Shown here in pieces: positions 17,529 to 24,520 of a stretch of 40,673 nucleotides of DNA. The stretch is taken from positions 1-40,673 of the forward strand of contig JAFEFG010000038.1 in the NCBI GenBank assembly GCA_018240685.1, read 5' to 3'. This DNA is from Pseudomonadota bacterium. GTDB taxonomy: Bacteria; Pseudomonadota; Alphaproteobacteria; Reyranellales; Reyranellaceae. The notes under the pieces were generated by a model. It searched no databases, was not told the DNA's origin, and was given only the letters and a program-made list of their open reading frames with translations. The position numbers were made by a program, and so were the translations under genes. Position 1 is the first letter of the stretch. Each line of letters opens with the position of its first letter.

Positions 17529-18306
17529 AGACGGGGGCGCGCTTCTCGACGAAGGCGCGCGCTGCTTCCTTGTGGTCGTTGGTCTCGCCGGTGCGGATCA
17601 TGCGTGCCGCCTCGCTGTCGAGTGCCGCGGAGAGCGTTCCTTCTTCGGCCACCTTCATGTTCTTCTTCACATGCCACCAGGCGACGCGCGGCCCCGCCGC
17701 GAGCTTCTTGGCAAAGGCCATCGTCTCGCCGTCGAGATTGGCGTCGTCGATGATGCGGTTGGCGAGGCCGAGCTTCTCCATCTGCTCGGCATTCAGAATC
17801 TCGGCCGTGAAGTAGAGTTCACGTGCCTTGGCGGTGCCGACGAGCTTGTGCAGGAAATAGTGCGAGCCGAAATCGCCCGAGAAGCCGACCTTGGCGAAGG
17901 CGGTCGTCATGCGCGCACTCTTGCCCGCGAAGCGCATGTCGGCCGCCAGCGCGATCGAAAGGCCGGCGCCGGCCGCCACGCCGTTGACCATGGCGATGGT
18001 GGGCTTGCCCATCTCGTGCAGCAGTTCCGACACACGCATGCGCTCGCGCAGGTCGTGGACCTTGTCCTCATAGGTCTTGTCCTGGTCGCGGCCGGCCGCC
18101 ATCGACTTGACGTCACCGCCGGCGCAGAAGGCCTTGTCGCCTGCACCCCGCACCACCACGCACCCGATCTCCCGCGACTGGGCGGCCTCCTCCAGCGAAT
18201 CGCTGAACGCCGTCATCATGTCGCGGCTGAGCGCGTTCATGGCTTCGGGACGATTGAACACGAGCTTCATCACGCCGTCTTCGACGGTCTTGATGAGATC
18301 GGGCAT
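17515..18306 (-). CDS. Enoyl-CoA hydratase/isomerase (crotonase) family protein
   Basis: This 263-residue protein has the crotonase fold, with the oxyanion-hole segments FCAGGDVKSMAAG and NGVAAGAGLSIALAADMRF. The two catalytic glutamates of true hydratases appear to be replaced (Ser in GAGLSIAL, Phe in TTAFAKVG), while an Asp occurs in SGDFGS as in PaaG-like isomerases. It is therefore more likely an acyl-CoA isomerase or other crotonase than a hydratase. The ATG at 18306 has GGAGGA 5-6 nt upstream, so a longer in-frame start at 18378 is not used. Confidence 0.87.
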   Translation of the reverse strand: MPDLIKTVEDGVMKLVFNRPEAMNALSRDMMTAFSDSLEEAAQSREIGCVVVRGAGDKAFCAGGDVKSMAAGRDQDKTYEDKVHDLRERMRVSELLHEMGKPTIAMVNGVAAGAGLSIALAADMRFAGKSARMTTAFAKVGFSGDFGSHYFLHKLVGTAKARELYFTAEILNAEQMEKLGLANRIIDDANLDGETMAFAKKLAAGPRVAWWHVKKNMKVAEEGTLSAALDSEAARMIRTGETNDHKEAARAFVEKRAPVFKGN

Positions 18307-18626
18307 GGCTTCCTCCAGGAATTCAGTCAAACGATGGGCGGCGATGGTTTCGTAAACGGCGGCGTCGCGCAACGACATTCCGTCTTGCGTGGCGGAATCG
18401 GATTGACGGCGCTGCGTTGGGAAAAGCGCGCCGGTTGGCCGGTTCCGCAGAGATCCCAGCGTCGCGGCGAGCGTGCCACCGGCAGCACAACACCGGAATG
18501 CGAGGGCAGTCGTGGGCGAGTGCTCTACGACGCACCTTTGCGCGCCGCGCCGTCGACCACGGCCGTCGCAGCCTGACTGCGTGGCCCCTGTTTGCCAAAG
18601 TGCGCCAGGTGAACGAGCCGGCAGCG
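18307..18626. other. 320-bp gap without a convincing gene
   Basis: This interval lies between the crotonase start and the end of the LURP-like gene, both on the minus strand. Frames through it give only Arg-rich low-quality peptides. It holds the crotonase ribosome-binding site (GGAGGA just upstream of 18306) and one inverted repeat at 18377-18398, listed separately. I see nothing else in it. Confidence 0.6.
18377..18398. promoter_or_regulatory. Inverted repeat upstream of crotonase gene, possible operator
   Basis: ATTCCG-N10-CGGAAT forms a perfect 6-bp inverted repeat with one helical turn between half-site centres, 71 bp upstream of the crotonase ATG. The geometry suits a dimeric repressor site; the regulator is not known. 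Confidence 0.3.
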
Positions 18627-19172
18627 TTACGCCGAGTAGCTGCTCGAACTGTCGAGCTGCTTCATCGTCAGGCTGAGCAGCAGAGTCAGGAGAAAAACCT
18701 GAAATGCCGGATCGAACTCGGCGGGCAAGTCCATGTGCAGCGTGCGCGTGAAGAACGTCGCCTGCCCGACCGAACCCAGCGGCCGGTCGTGCCCGTCACG
18801 ATAGAGGTGATAGGGGCGTGTGCCCTTGCGAAACGAGAAGCTCTCATCGGCGCGGCTGACCGCAAATCCGCGCTTCACCTCTTCGGCCAAGGCCAACGTC
18901 CGGCCCGCCTCGTCCTTGAGCGCCCAAGGGTTGACGGGTGGCTTTTCGCTCCCTGTCATGATCCGGATCAGCGCCTGATAGAGACGCTCGTCCGGACGGT
19001 CGCTCACGCGGGCGACTGAGTATTTCTGGTCGCCGATCGCAATCGTCGCACTGAGGGTCCTGGGCATGTAGACGAGGCTGCCAACCGGCACATCACCCTC
19101 CAGGAGGTCGTACATGAGATCGCGATTGAGGAAACCGACCTTGTCCCGTTTTGACGGACGCGTGGTGAGCAT
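18627..19172 (-). CDS. Hypothetical protein with scramblase/LURP (tubby-like) features
   Basis: This 181-residue protein has alternating short strands (VGSLVYMPRTL, TIAIGDQKYSVARV, YHLYRDGHDRPLGSVGQ) and ends with a single hydrophobic helix (AFQVFLLTLLLSLTMKQL). That layout resembles the tubby-like barrel wrapped around a central C-terminal helix in phospholipid scramblases and LURP-one-related proteins; this is a resemblance only. The ATG at 19172 is supported by GGAAGGTG a few bases upstream. It has no operon partner. Confidence 0.6.
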   Translation of the reverse strand: MLTTRPSKRDKVGFLNRDLMYDLLEGDVPVGSLVYMPRTLSATIAIGDQKYSVARVSDRPDERLYQALIRIMTGSEKPPVNPWALKDEAGRTLALAEEVKRGFAVSRADESFSFRKGTRPYHLYRDGHDRPLGSVGQATFFTRTLHMDLPAEFDPAFQVFLLTLLLSLTMKQLDSSSSYSA

Positions 19173-19324
19173 GTTCACCTTCCCAACCCGGCCTTTGCTG
19201 CGGCACGAACTGCGAACGAAATCACGGTCCGGTAACGGCCACATCCGGCGTCAACGCCCCTCCCCTGGCGGAAGGCACCGACGCACCGGATAGCCGCGCC
19301 TTACGCGCCCGCCGGACACCGGTC

Positions 19325-20983
19325 CTATGCCAGCGAGAAGCCCTCGTAGCCTTGGGCGACGACCTCCTCGCACTTCTGGCGGTATTTCGGCGCACCGCCG
19401 GCATAGGCGACGAAGGTCCGCTTCTGGCGGCCGGCAACGTTCTTGTTCACGCCCGTCATCCAGGAATCGACCGTCATCAGGAGCAGCCGTGCCGCCGTGT
19501 CGTGGACGTGCTGGGTCCAGACCGCCTCGGCATCGGGCTTCGCCTCGACCCGTTGGAGGCCCTTGGCGCGCATGTACTTCAGCAGGTCGGTGACCCAATC
19601 GACATTCTGCTCGATGCAGCGCGGGATGTTGCAGAAAGTCGCCGCATTGTGCGGGCCCACCAGGGTCAGCATGTTGGGGAAGCCTTCGATCTGCAGGCCG
19701 AGATAGGTGTGGGGCCCGTCCGCCCACTTGTCCCTGAGCTTCTGTCCCCCGCGTCCGGCGATGTCGATGCGGTCGAAGGCGCCGGTGATCGCATCGAAGC
19801 CGGTGGCGAAGATGATCATGTCGAATTCGTATTCGGCATCGGTGGTCTTGATGCCCTTCTCCGTGATGCGCTCGATCGGCGTCTCGCGCAGATCGACCAG
19901 CTTCACGTTGGGCTGGTTGTAGACCTCGTAGTAGCCGCTTTCGAGCGGCACGCGCCGGGTTCCGAATCCGTGGTTGGTCGGGATCAGCTTGTCCGCGATC
20001 TTCTGGTCCTTCACGCGCGCCCGGATCTTCCTGATCACGAAGTCCGTCATCAAGTCGTTGGCGCGCTTGTCGACCAGCACGTCGCGGAAATTGCCCTGCC
20101 AGAAGGCGAAGCCCGGCGTGTTGTAGGTCTTCTCGAAGAAGGCCTCGCGCTCCTCGTCGGTCACGTCGACCGCGTTGCGCGGATCGGCGTCGTGGATGAA
20201 GCAGCCGTAGTGGTCGCGGCAGCGGGCGAATATCTGGTTATAGTTCGCCTTGATCTCCTCCATCGTCTTGGCGTCGATCTTGCTGTTGCGCAGCGGCGCA
20301 CACCAGTTGGGCGTGCGCTGGAAGACGGTGAGATGGCCGACCGTCTTGGCGATCTCGGTGATGGTCTGCACCCCCGAGGCGCCGGTGCCGATCACGGCAA
20401 CGCGCTTGCCGGCGAAAGTGACCGGATGATGCGGCCAGAGCCCGGTGTGATAGGCTTCGCCCTTGAAGTTCTCGACGCCGGGAATCGTCGGCATGGTGGG
20501 CGCCGACAGGGGACCGATGGCCGTGATGAGGAAGCGCGCGCGGGCACGCCCGCCGTCCTCGAACACGACCTCCCATTCGTTCGCCGGCTCATCCCAGCGC
20601 GCGGCCTTGACGCGCGCGTTGAAGGTGATGTCCCGGCGCAGATCGAACTTGTCGGCGACGAAGTTGCAGTATCGCAGGGTCTCCGGCTGCGGCGAGAAAT
20701 GCTCCGTCCAGTTCCATTCCTTGAGCAATTCGTCGGAGAAGGAGAAGCCGTAGGTCCAGCTCTCCGAATCGAACCGCGCACCGGGATAGCGATTCCAGTA
20801 CCAAGTGCCGCCGACGCCGTCGCCGGCCTCATAGACATGCACCTTGAAGCCGAGTTCGCGCAGCTTCAGCAGCTGGTACATCCCCGACAGCCCGGCGCCG
20901 ATGATGATGACTTCCCACCGGTCCATCTTGCCGGATGCCGTTTCCCTGCCGTTCGCCGTCCGAGGCTCTGCCGCGATCGTCAT
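19325..20983 (-). CDS. Flavin-containing Baeyer-Villiger monooxygenase
   Basis: This 552-residue FAD/NADPH enzyme would insert oxygen beside a ketone to give an ester or lactone. It has two Rossmann motifs (GAGLSG at 29-34 for FAD, GTGASG at 199-204 for NADPH) and, between them, the exact type I Baeyer-Villiger fingerprint FxGxxxHxxxWP (Phe173 to Pro184). ATGFDAITGAF is the usual C-terminal ATG motif. Length fits cyclohexanone/phenylacetone monooxygenases. The ATG at 20983 is preceded by GGGAG. It is divergent from a quinone oxidoreductase across 133 bp; the natural ketone is unknown. Confidence 0.93.
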   Translation of the reverse strand: MTIAAEPRTANGRETASGKMDRWEVIIIGAGLSGMYQLLKLRELGFKVHVYEAGDGVGGTWYWNRYPGARFDSESWTYGFSFSDELLKEWNWTEHFSPQPETLRYCNFVADKFDLRRDITFNARVKAARWDEPANEWEVVFEDGGRARARFLITAIGPLSAPTMPTIPGVENFKGEAYHTGLWPHHPVTFAGKRVAVIGTGASGVQTITEIAKTVGHLTVFQRTPNWCAPLRNSKIDAKTMEEIKANYNQIFARCRDHYGCFIHDADPRNAVDVTDEEREAFFEKTYNTPGFAFWQGNFRDVLVDKRANDLMTDFVIRKIRARVKDQKIADKLIPTNHGFGTRRVPLESGYYEVYNQPNVKLVDLRETPIERITEKGIKTTDAEYEFDMIIFATGFDAITGAFDRIDIAGRGGQKLRDKWADGPHTYLGLQIEGFPNMLTLVGPHNAATFCNIPRCIEQNVDWVTDLLKYMRAKGLQRVEAKPDAEAVWTQHVHDTAARLLLMTVDSWMTGVNKNVAGRQKRTFVAYAGGAPKYRQKCEEVVAQGYEGFSLA

Positions 20984-21116
20984 GGCGTGCTCCCTTGTCC
21001 TTTGCTTTGCTTGATTGTCCGATAAATACGCGACGCCGCCAGCAGCATCATAGACCTGCTTCCGTCTCACGGAACGCCGTATCTCGTGCGGCTTGGTCGC
21101 GTTATAGACTGAGCTG

Positions 21117-22124
21117 ATGAAAGCGATGATCTGCCGCCAGTGGGGCGGCCCCGAAGACCTCCGTCTCGAAGAAGTCAACCGTCCACCGCTCAAGCCCGGC
21201 CAGGCGCGTATCCGGATCCACGCCGCCGGCATCAGCTTCGCCACGACGCTCGTGATCGCCGGCAAGTACCAGCGCAAGCCGCCGCTGCCCTTCGCGCCGG
21301 GGACCGAAGCCTCCGGCGTGGTGACCGAAGTCCATCCCGATTGCAGGCGCCTCAAGGTCGGCGACGAGGTCGTGGCCGTCCTCGACTGGGGCGGACTGGC
21401 CGAGGAGGCCGTGGCCCACGAAGTCAACGTCTTTCCCAAGCCGCGCAATGTCGGCTTCGTCGAGGCGGTCCAGCTTGCCATCTCCTATCCGACCTCAGGA
21501 GGAGCGCTGACCTGGCCGATGGCCCTCGACGTCCAGAAGGGCCAGACCCTGCTGGTGCATGCTGCCGCCGGCGGCGTCGGCATGGCCGCCGTCGAGATCG
21601 GGAAGATCCTGGGCGCGACGGTCATCGCCACGGCGGGTGGCCCACGCAAGACCGCCTTCGCCAAGGCCCACGGCGCCGACCATGTCATCGACTATCAGGT
21701 CGTGGACTTCCGCGACGAGGTGCTGAAGCTCACCGGCGGCCGCGGCGTCGACCGCGTCTACGATCCGGTCGGCGGCGACATCTTCGCCCAATCGCTGCGA
21801 TGCCTGGCGGTCGAGGGACGCATCTGCCCGATCGGCTTCGCAAGCGGCACCATTCCCCAGATCCCGGCCAACATCCTGCTCGTGAAGTCGATCGCCGTGA
21901 TGGGCTTCAACTACGGCTACTATGTCGGCTGGAGTCCGCACGATGCGCGCTTCGAACAGGCCGACCGCACCTTCGCCCTGATGGAGCGCATCCGGGGATG
22001 GTGCGAGGCGGGCCTCTGCCGGCCCCACGTCGATCGCACCTTCCGGCTCGATCAGGCTGCCGAGGCGATGCGCGCCCTCCTGGAACGGAGCGTCACCGGC
22101 CGAGTCGCCGTCGTCATGGCCTGA
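21117..22124 (+). CDS. Zinc-independent NADPH:quinone oxidoreductase (MDR superfamily)
   Basis: This 335-residue medium-chain dehydrogenase/reductase has the GroES-like N-terminal half (AGISFATTLVIAGKYQ in place of zinc ligands, then FAPGTEASGVV) and an NADPH-binding AAAGGVGMAAVEIGK segment. The lack of the zinc-binding Cys/His set indicates a QOR-type reductase of quinones or enones. Its start is 133 bp from the divergent monooxygenase, so shared control is possible. A hairpin follows immediately. Confidence 0.92.
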   Translation: MKAMICRQWGGPEDLRLEEVNRPPLKPGQARIRIHAAGISFATTLVIAGKYQRKPPLPFAPGTEASGVVTEVHPDCRRLKVGDEVVAVLDWGGLAEEAVAHEVNVFPKPRNVGFVEAVQLAISYPTSGGALTWPMALDVQKGQTLLVHAAAGGVGMAAVEIGKILGATVIATAGGPRKTAFAKAHGADHVIDYQVVDFRDEVLKLTGGRGVDRVYDPVGGDIFAQSLRCLAVEGRICPIGFASGTIPQIPANILLVKSIAVMGFNYGYYVGWSPHDARFEQADRTFALMERIRGWCEAGLCRPHVDRTFRLDQAAEAMRALLERSVTGRVAVVMA

Positions 22125-22125
22125 G

Positions 22126-22162
22126 CCGGGATCGCTCCCGTCCGAACGGAGCACGATCCCGG
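22126..22162. terminator. Bidirectional terminator-like hairpin
   Basis: CCGGGATCGCTCC pairs with GGAGCACGATCCCGG as a 13-bp stem with one 2-nt bulge and a 9-nt loop. It begins 2 bp after the quinone oxidoreductase stop and ends 11 bp before the end of the convergent small gene, a good position to serve both. Confidence 0.55.
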
Positions 22163-22173
22163 ACGGGCGGGTC

Positions 22174-22458
22174 TTACTTCTTGGTCAGCGGCCCGCCGGA
22201 CTTGCAGTAGCCGTCGAGAAGGACCTGGCTTGCGCCATCCTTGATCGCGCCCGTGACGTCCATGCTGCCGCCACCGCCCACTTCGGCCTTGGTCTTGAAG
22301 GCGCCGCTGCCCACGCCCATTCCCATCCAGGTATTATAGGCGGCCTGCTGGGCCTGCGCCCCGCCCGCCATCAAGAGACCTGCGACCGCTCCCGCTATGA
22401 CGACATTCCGCGTTGCCCGCCTCCCAACGTTGGAAAAAACCCTCCGGACCACCCTCAT
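22174..22458 (-). CDS. Small exported glycine-rich protein, 94 residues
   Basis: This is a short secreted or periplasmic protein of unknown function. From the ATG at 22458 it has a basic N-terminal region, a hydrophobic core (VVIAGAVAGLLMAGG) and a signal peptidase I site AQA before QQ. The mature part, about 56 residues, is rich in Gly (VEVGGGGSMD-like run, then DGASQVLLDGYCKSGG) with one Cys. No clear ribosome-binding site precedes 22458, and a longer in-frame start cannot be ruled out. It is convergent with the quinone oxidoreductase. Confidence 0.6.
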   Translation of the reverse strand: MRVVRRVFSNVGRRATRNVVIAGAVAGLLMAGGAQAQQAAYNTWMGMGVGSGAFKTKAEVGGGGSMDVTGAIKDGASQVLLDGYCKSGGPLTKK

Positions 22459-22579
22459 CGCGCGATGGCTCGTCCCGGCCGACTTCATGTCCGGCTTGGG
22501 CGATCCCAGCCGAATTCCTCGCCGGAATCGCCTTGGCAAAGAGGCCTTGACCGTGCTGCAGCGTCGCAGCAGCACCCGC

Positions 22580-23410
22580 CTAACGGCCGTGGAATTTCGG
22601 TTCCCGTTTCTCGAGAAAGGCCCGGATGCCCTCCTTCATGTCCTCCGTCTGCATCAACGGCAGGAGCTGCAGGAAGACATGATGGACATGCTCGTTGAAG
22701 GGCTCGTTCCAGGCCATGCGCATCATCCGCTTGGCAGCCTGGATCGCCAGCGGCGCATTGGCCGCGATCTCGAGCGCGAGCGCGCGGGCCTCCCCCATGA
22801 CGTCGCCGTCGGCCGCCACTTTGTTCACCAGCCCCAGGGTCAGCGACTGGTCGGCATCGAGGGTACGGCCGGTGAAGATGATCTCGGCGGCCTTGGCCCA
22901 GCCCAGCAGGCGCGGCAGGTACCAGGTTCCGCCGGACTCCGGCAGCACGCCGCGCTTGGCATAGGACGCCGCGAGCTTGGCCGAGCGGGCCATCACGCGG
23001 ATGTCGGCACCGAGCGCAAGGTCGAGCCCGTAGCCGGCGGCCGAGCCGTTGAGCGCGGCGATCACCGGCTTGTCCATGGCATGCAATACCGGCGGCGGCG
23101 TGTTGCGAAGGTCGATGTTGGTGGGCGTGGCACCGGCCCCGACGCTGAGATTGTCGGTGCCCTTGCTCTGGGCCTCGAGGTTCAGCCCGGCGCAGAAGGC
23201 GCGGCCGGTTCCGGTCAGGATGACCACGCGCACGGCCTTGTCCTCGTTGGCCCGGACCAGCGCGTCGGTGAGCTGCTTCAGCATCGGCCCCGAGATCGTG
23301 TTCATGCGCTGCGGTGTGTTCAGCGTCACGGTCGCGAGCGCCCCGTCGACGCCGTACAGCAGTTCCTCCGGCATGACGTCAGGTAGGGGACCAGCCGCAA
23401 ATTGGCTCAT
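22580..23410 (-). CDS. Enoyl-CoA hydratase/isomerase (crotonase) family protein
   Basis: This 276-residue crotonase has oxyanion-hole segments FCAGLNLEAQ and NGSAAGYGLDLALGADIRV. The first hydratase glutamate is replaced by Asp (GYGLDLAL) and the second by a non-acidic residue (SYAKRGVLPESGG), with a Glu in the LPESGG loop as in several isomerases. A PaaG-like 1,2-epoxyphenylacetyl-CoA or delta-enoyl-CoA isomerase role is as likely as hydration. GGAGG stands 5 nt before the ATG. It is divergent from the aldolase gene across 54 bp. Confidence 0.88.
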   Translation of the reverse strand: MSQFAAGPLPDVMPEELLYGVDGALATVTLNTPQRMNTISGPMLKQLTDALVRANEDKAVRVVILTGTGRAFCAGLNLEAQSKGTDNLSVGAGATPTNIDLRNTPPPVLHAMDKPVIAALNGSAAGYGLDLALGADIRVMARSAKLAASYAKRGVLPESGGTWYLPRLLGWAKAAEIIFTGRTLDADQSLTLGLVNKVAADGDVMGEARALALEIAANAPLAIQAAKRMMRMAWNEPFNEHVHHVFLQLLPLMQTEDMKEGIRAFLEKREPKFHGR

Positions 23411-23464
23411 ATTTCCTCCGCCGTTCCTTTGCCGCTATGGTGGCCTAGGAGTACCCGTAGCGCC

Positions 23465-24514
23465 ATGCAAAACCGCTTCATCGACCTCTACAGCGACACC
23501 AAGACCAAGCCCTCCCCCGCCATGCGCAAGGCCATGGCCGAAGCCGAGGTGGGCGACGAGCAGAAATTCGAGGATCCAACGGTAGAGCGGCTGCGACAGC
23601 GCGTCTGCGAGCTCCTGGGCAAGGAGGACGCCGTCTTCCTGCCCAGCGGCACCATGGCCAACCAGATCGCGATCCGCGTCCATTGCCGGCTGGGCGACGA
23701 GGTGATCGCCGACAGGACCGCGCACATCATCAATGCCGAGTCCGGCGGCACCGCGGCCAATTCCGGCGTCATGATCCGCATGCTCGACGGGCCCAATGGC
23801 GTGTTCACGGGCGAGCAGGTCCAGGCCGCGATTCGCGATCCCAACAGCCGCAACGCCCCGCGCTCGCGTCTGGTCTCGATCGAGAACACCTCGAATGCCG
23901 GCTTCGGCACGGTGTGGCCGCTCGCCACCATGCAGGGCGTCGCGACGGTGGCGCGCGCGGCCGGGCTCTCGCTGCACATGGACGGCGCCCGCCTCGCCAA
24001 TGCCTGCGTGAAGTCGGGCACCCAAGCGAAGGACTATGCCGCCTGCGTGGACTCGCTCTGGCTCGATTATACCAAGGGCCTCGGCGCGCCGGTCGGCGCG
24101 AGCCTCGCCGGCTCGAAGGAGTTCATCAAGGAGGCGTGGCGGCAGAAGCAGATGCTGGGCGGCTCCATGCGGCAGTCGGGCATCATCGCGGCCGCGGCGC
24201 TCCATGCGCTGGATCACAATTGGGACCGGCTTGCCGAGGACCACGACAACGCCCATCACCTCGCCTCCGGCATCGCCAACATCAAGGGCCTCGAGTGCGA
24301 CGCCCCCAGGATGCAGACCAACCTCGTCTTCTTCGATGTGAAGAAGCCCGGCTGGACGGCGGCCCGGCTGGTCGAGGCCTGCCGGGAGCGCGGCGTCGGC
24401 ATGGGCACGAGCGCCGGCAGCAGCACGCGCATCCGCGCCGTCACCCATCTCGACGTGAGCCGCGCCGACATCGATACCGCCCTCAAGGTCATCAGCGACG
24501 TGATGGCGGCGTAG
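23465..24514 (+). CDS. Low-specificity L-threonine aldolase / beta-eliminating lyase family
   Basis: This 349-residue fold-type I PLP enzyme would cleave L-threonine or a related beta-hydroxy amino acid to glycine and an aldehyde. The PLP lysine is Lys204 in DYTKGLGAPVGA, and Asp173 in HMDGARLANA contacts the cofactor. FLPSGTMANQIAI near residues 58-70 forms the phosphate-side loop. The ATG at 23465 starts the conserved FIDLYSDTKTKP sequence; earlier in-frame starts overlap the divergent crotonase. It is 6 bp upstream of the molybdenum hydroxylase gene and is probably co-transcribed with it. Confidence 0.9.
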   Translation: MQNRFIDLYSDTKTKPSPAMRKAMAEAEVGDEQKFEDPTVERLRQRVCELLGKEDAVFLPSGTMANQIAIRVHCRLGDEVIADRTAHIINAESGGTAANSGVMIRMLDGPNGVFTGEQVQAAIRDPNSRNAPRSRLVSIENTSNAGFGTVWPLATMQGVATVARAAGLSLHMDGARLANACVKSGTQAKDYAACVDSLWLDYTKGLGAPVGASLAGSKEFIKEAWRQKQMLGGSMRQSGIIAAAALHALDHNWDRLAEDHDNAHHLASGIANIKGLECDAPRMQTNLVFFDVKKPGWTAARLVEACRERGVGMGTSAGSSTRIRAVTHLDVSRADIDTALKVISDVMAA

Positions 24515-24520
24515 GCAGGA

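Noticed and set aside
18323..18598. 91-codon frame in the 320-bp gap
   Set aside because: Strongly Arg-rich, no ribosome-binding site, no hydrophobic or domain pattern.
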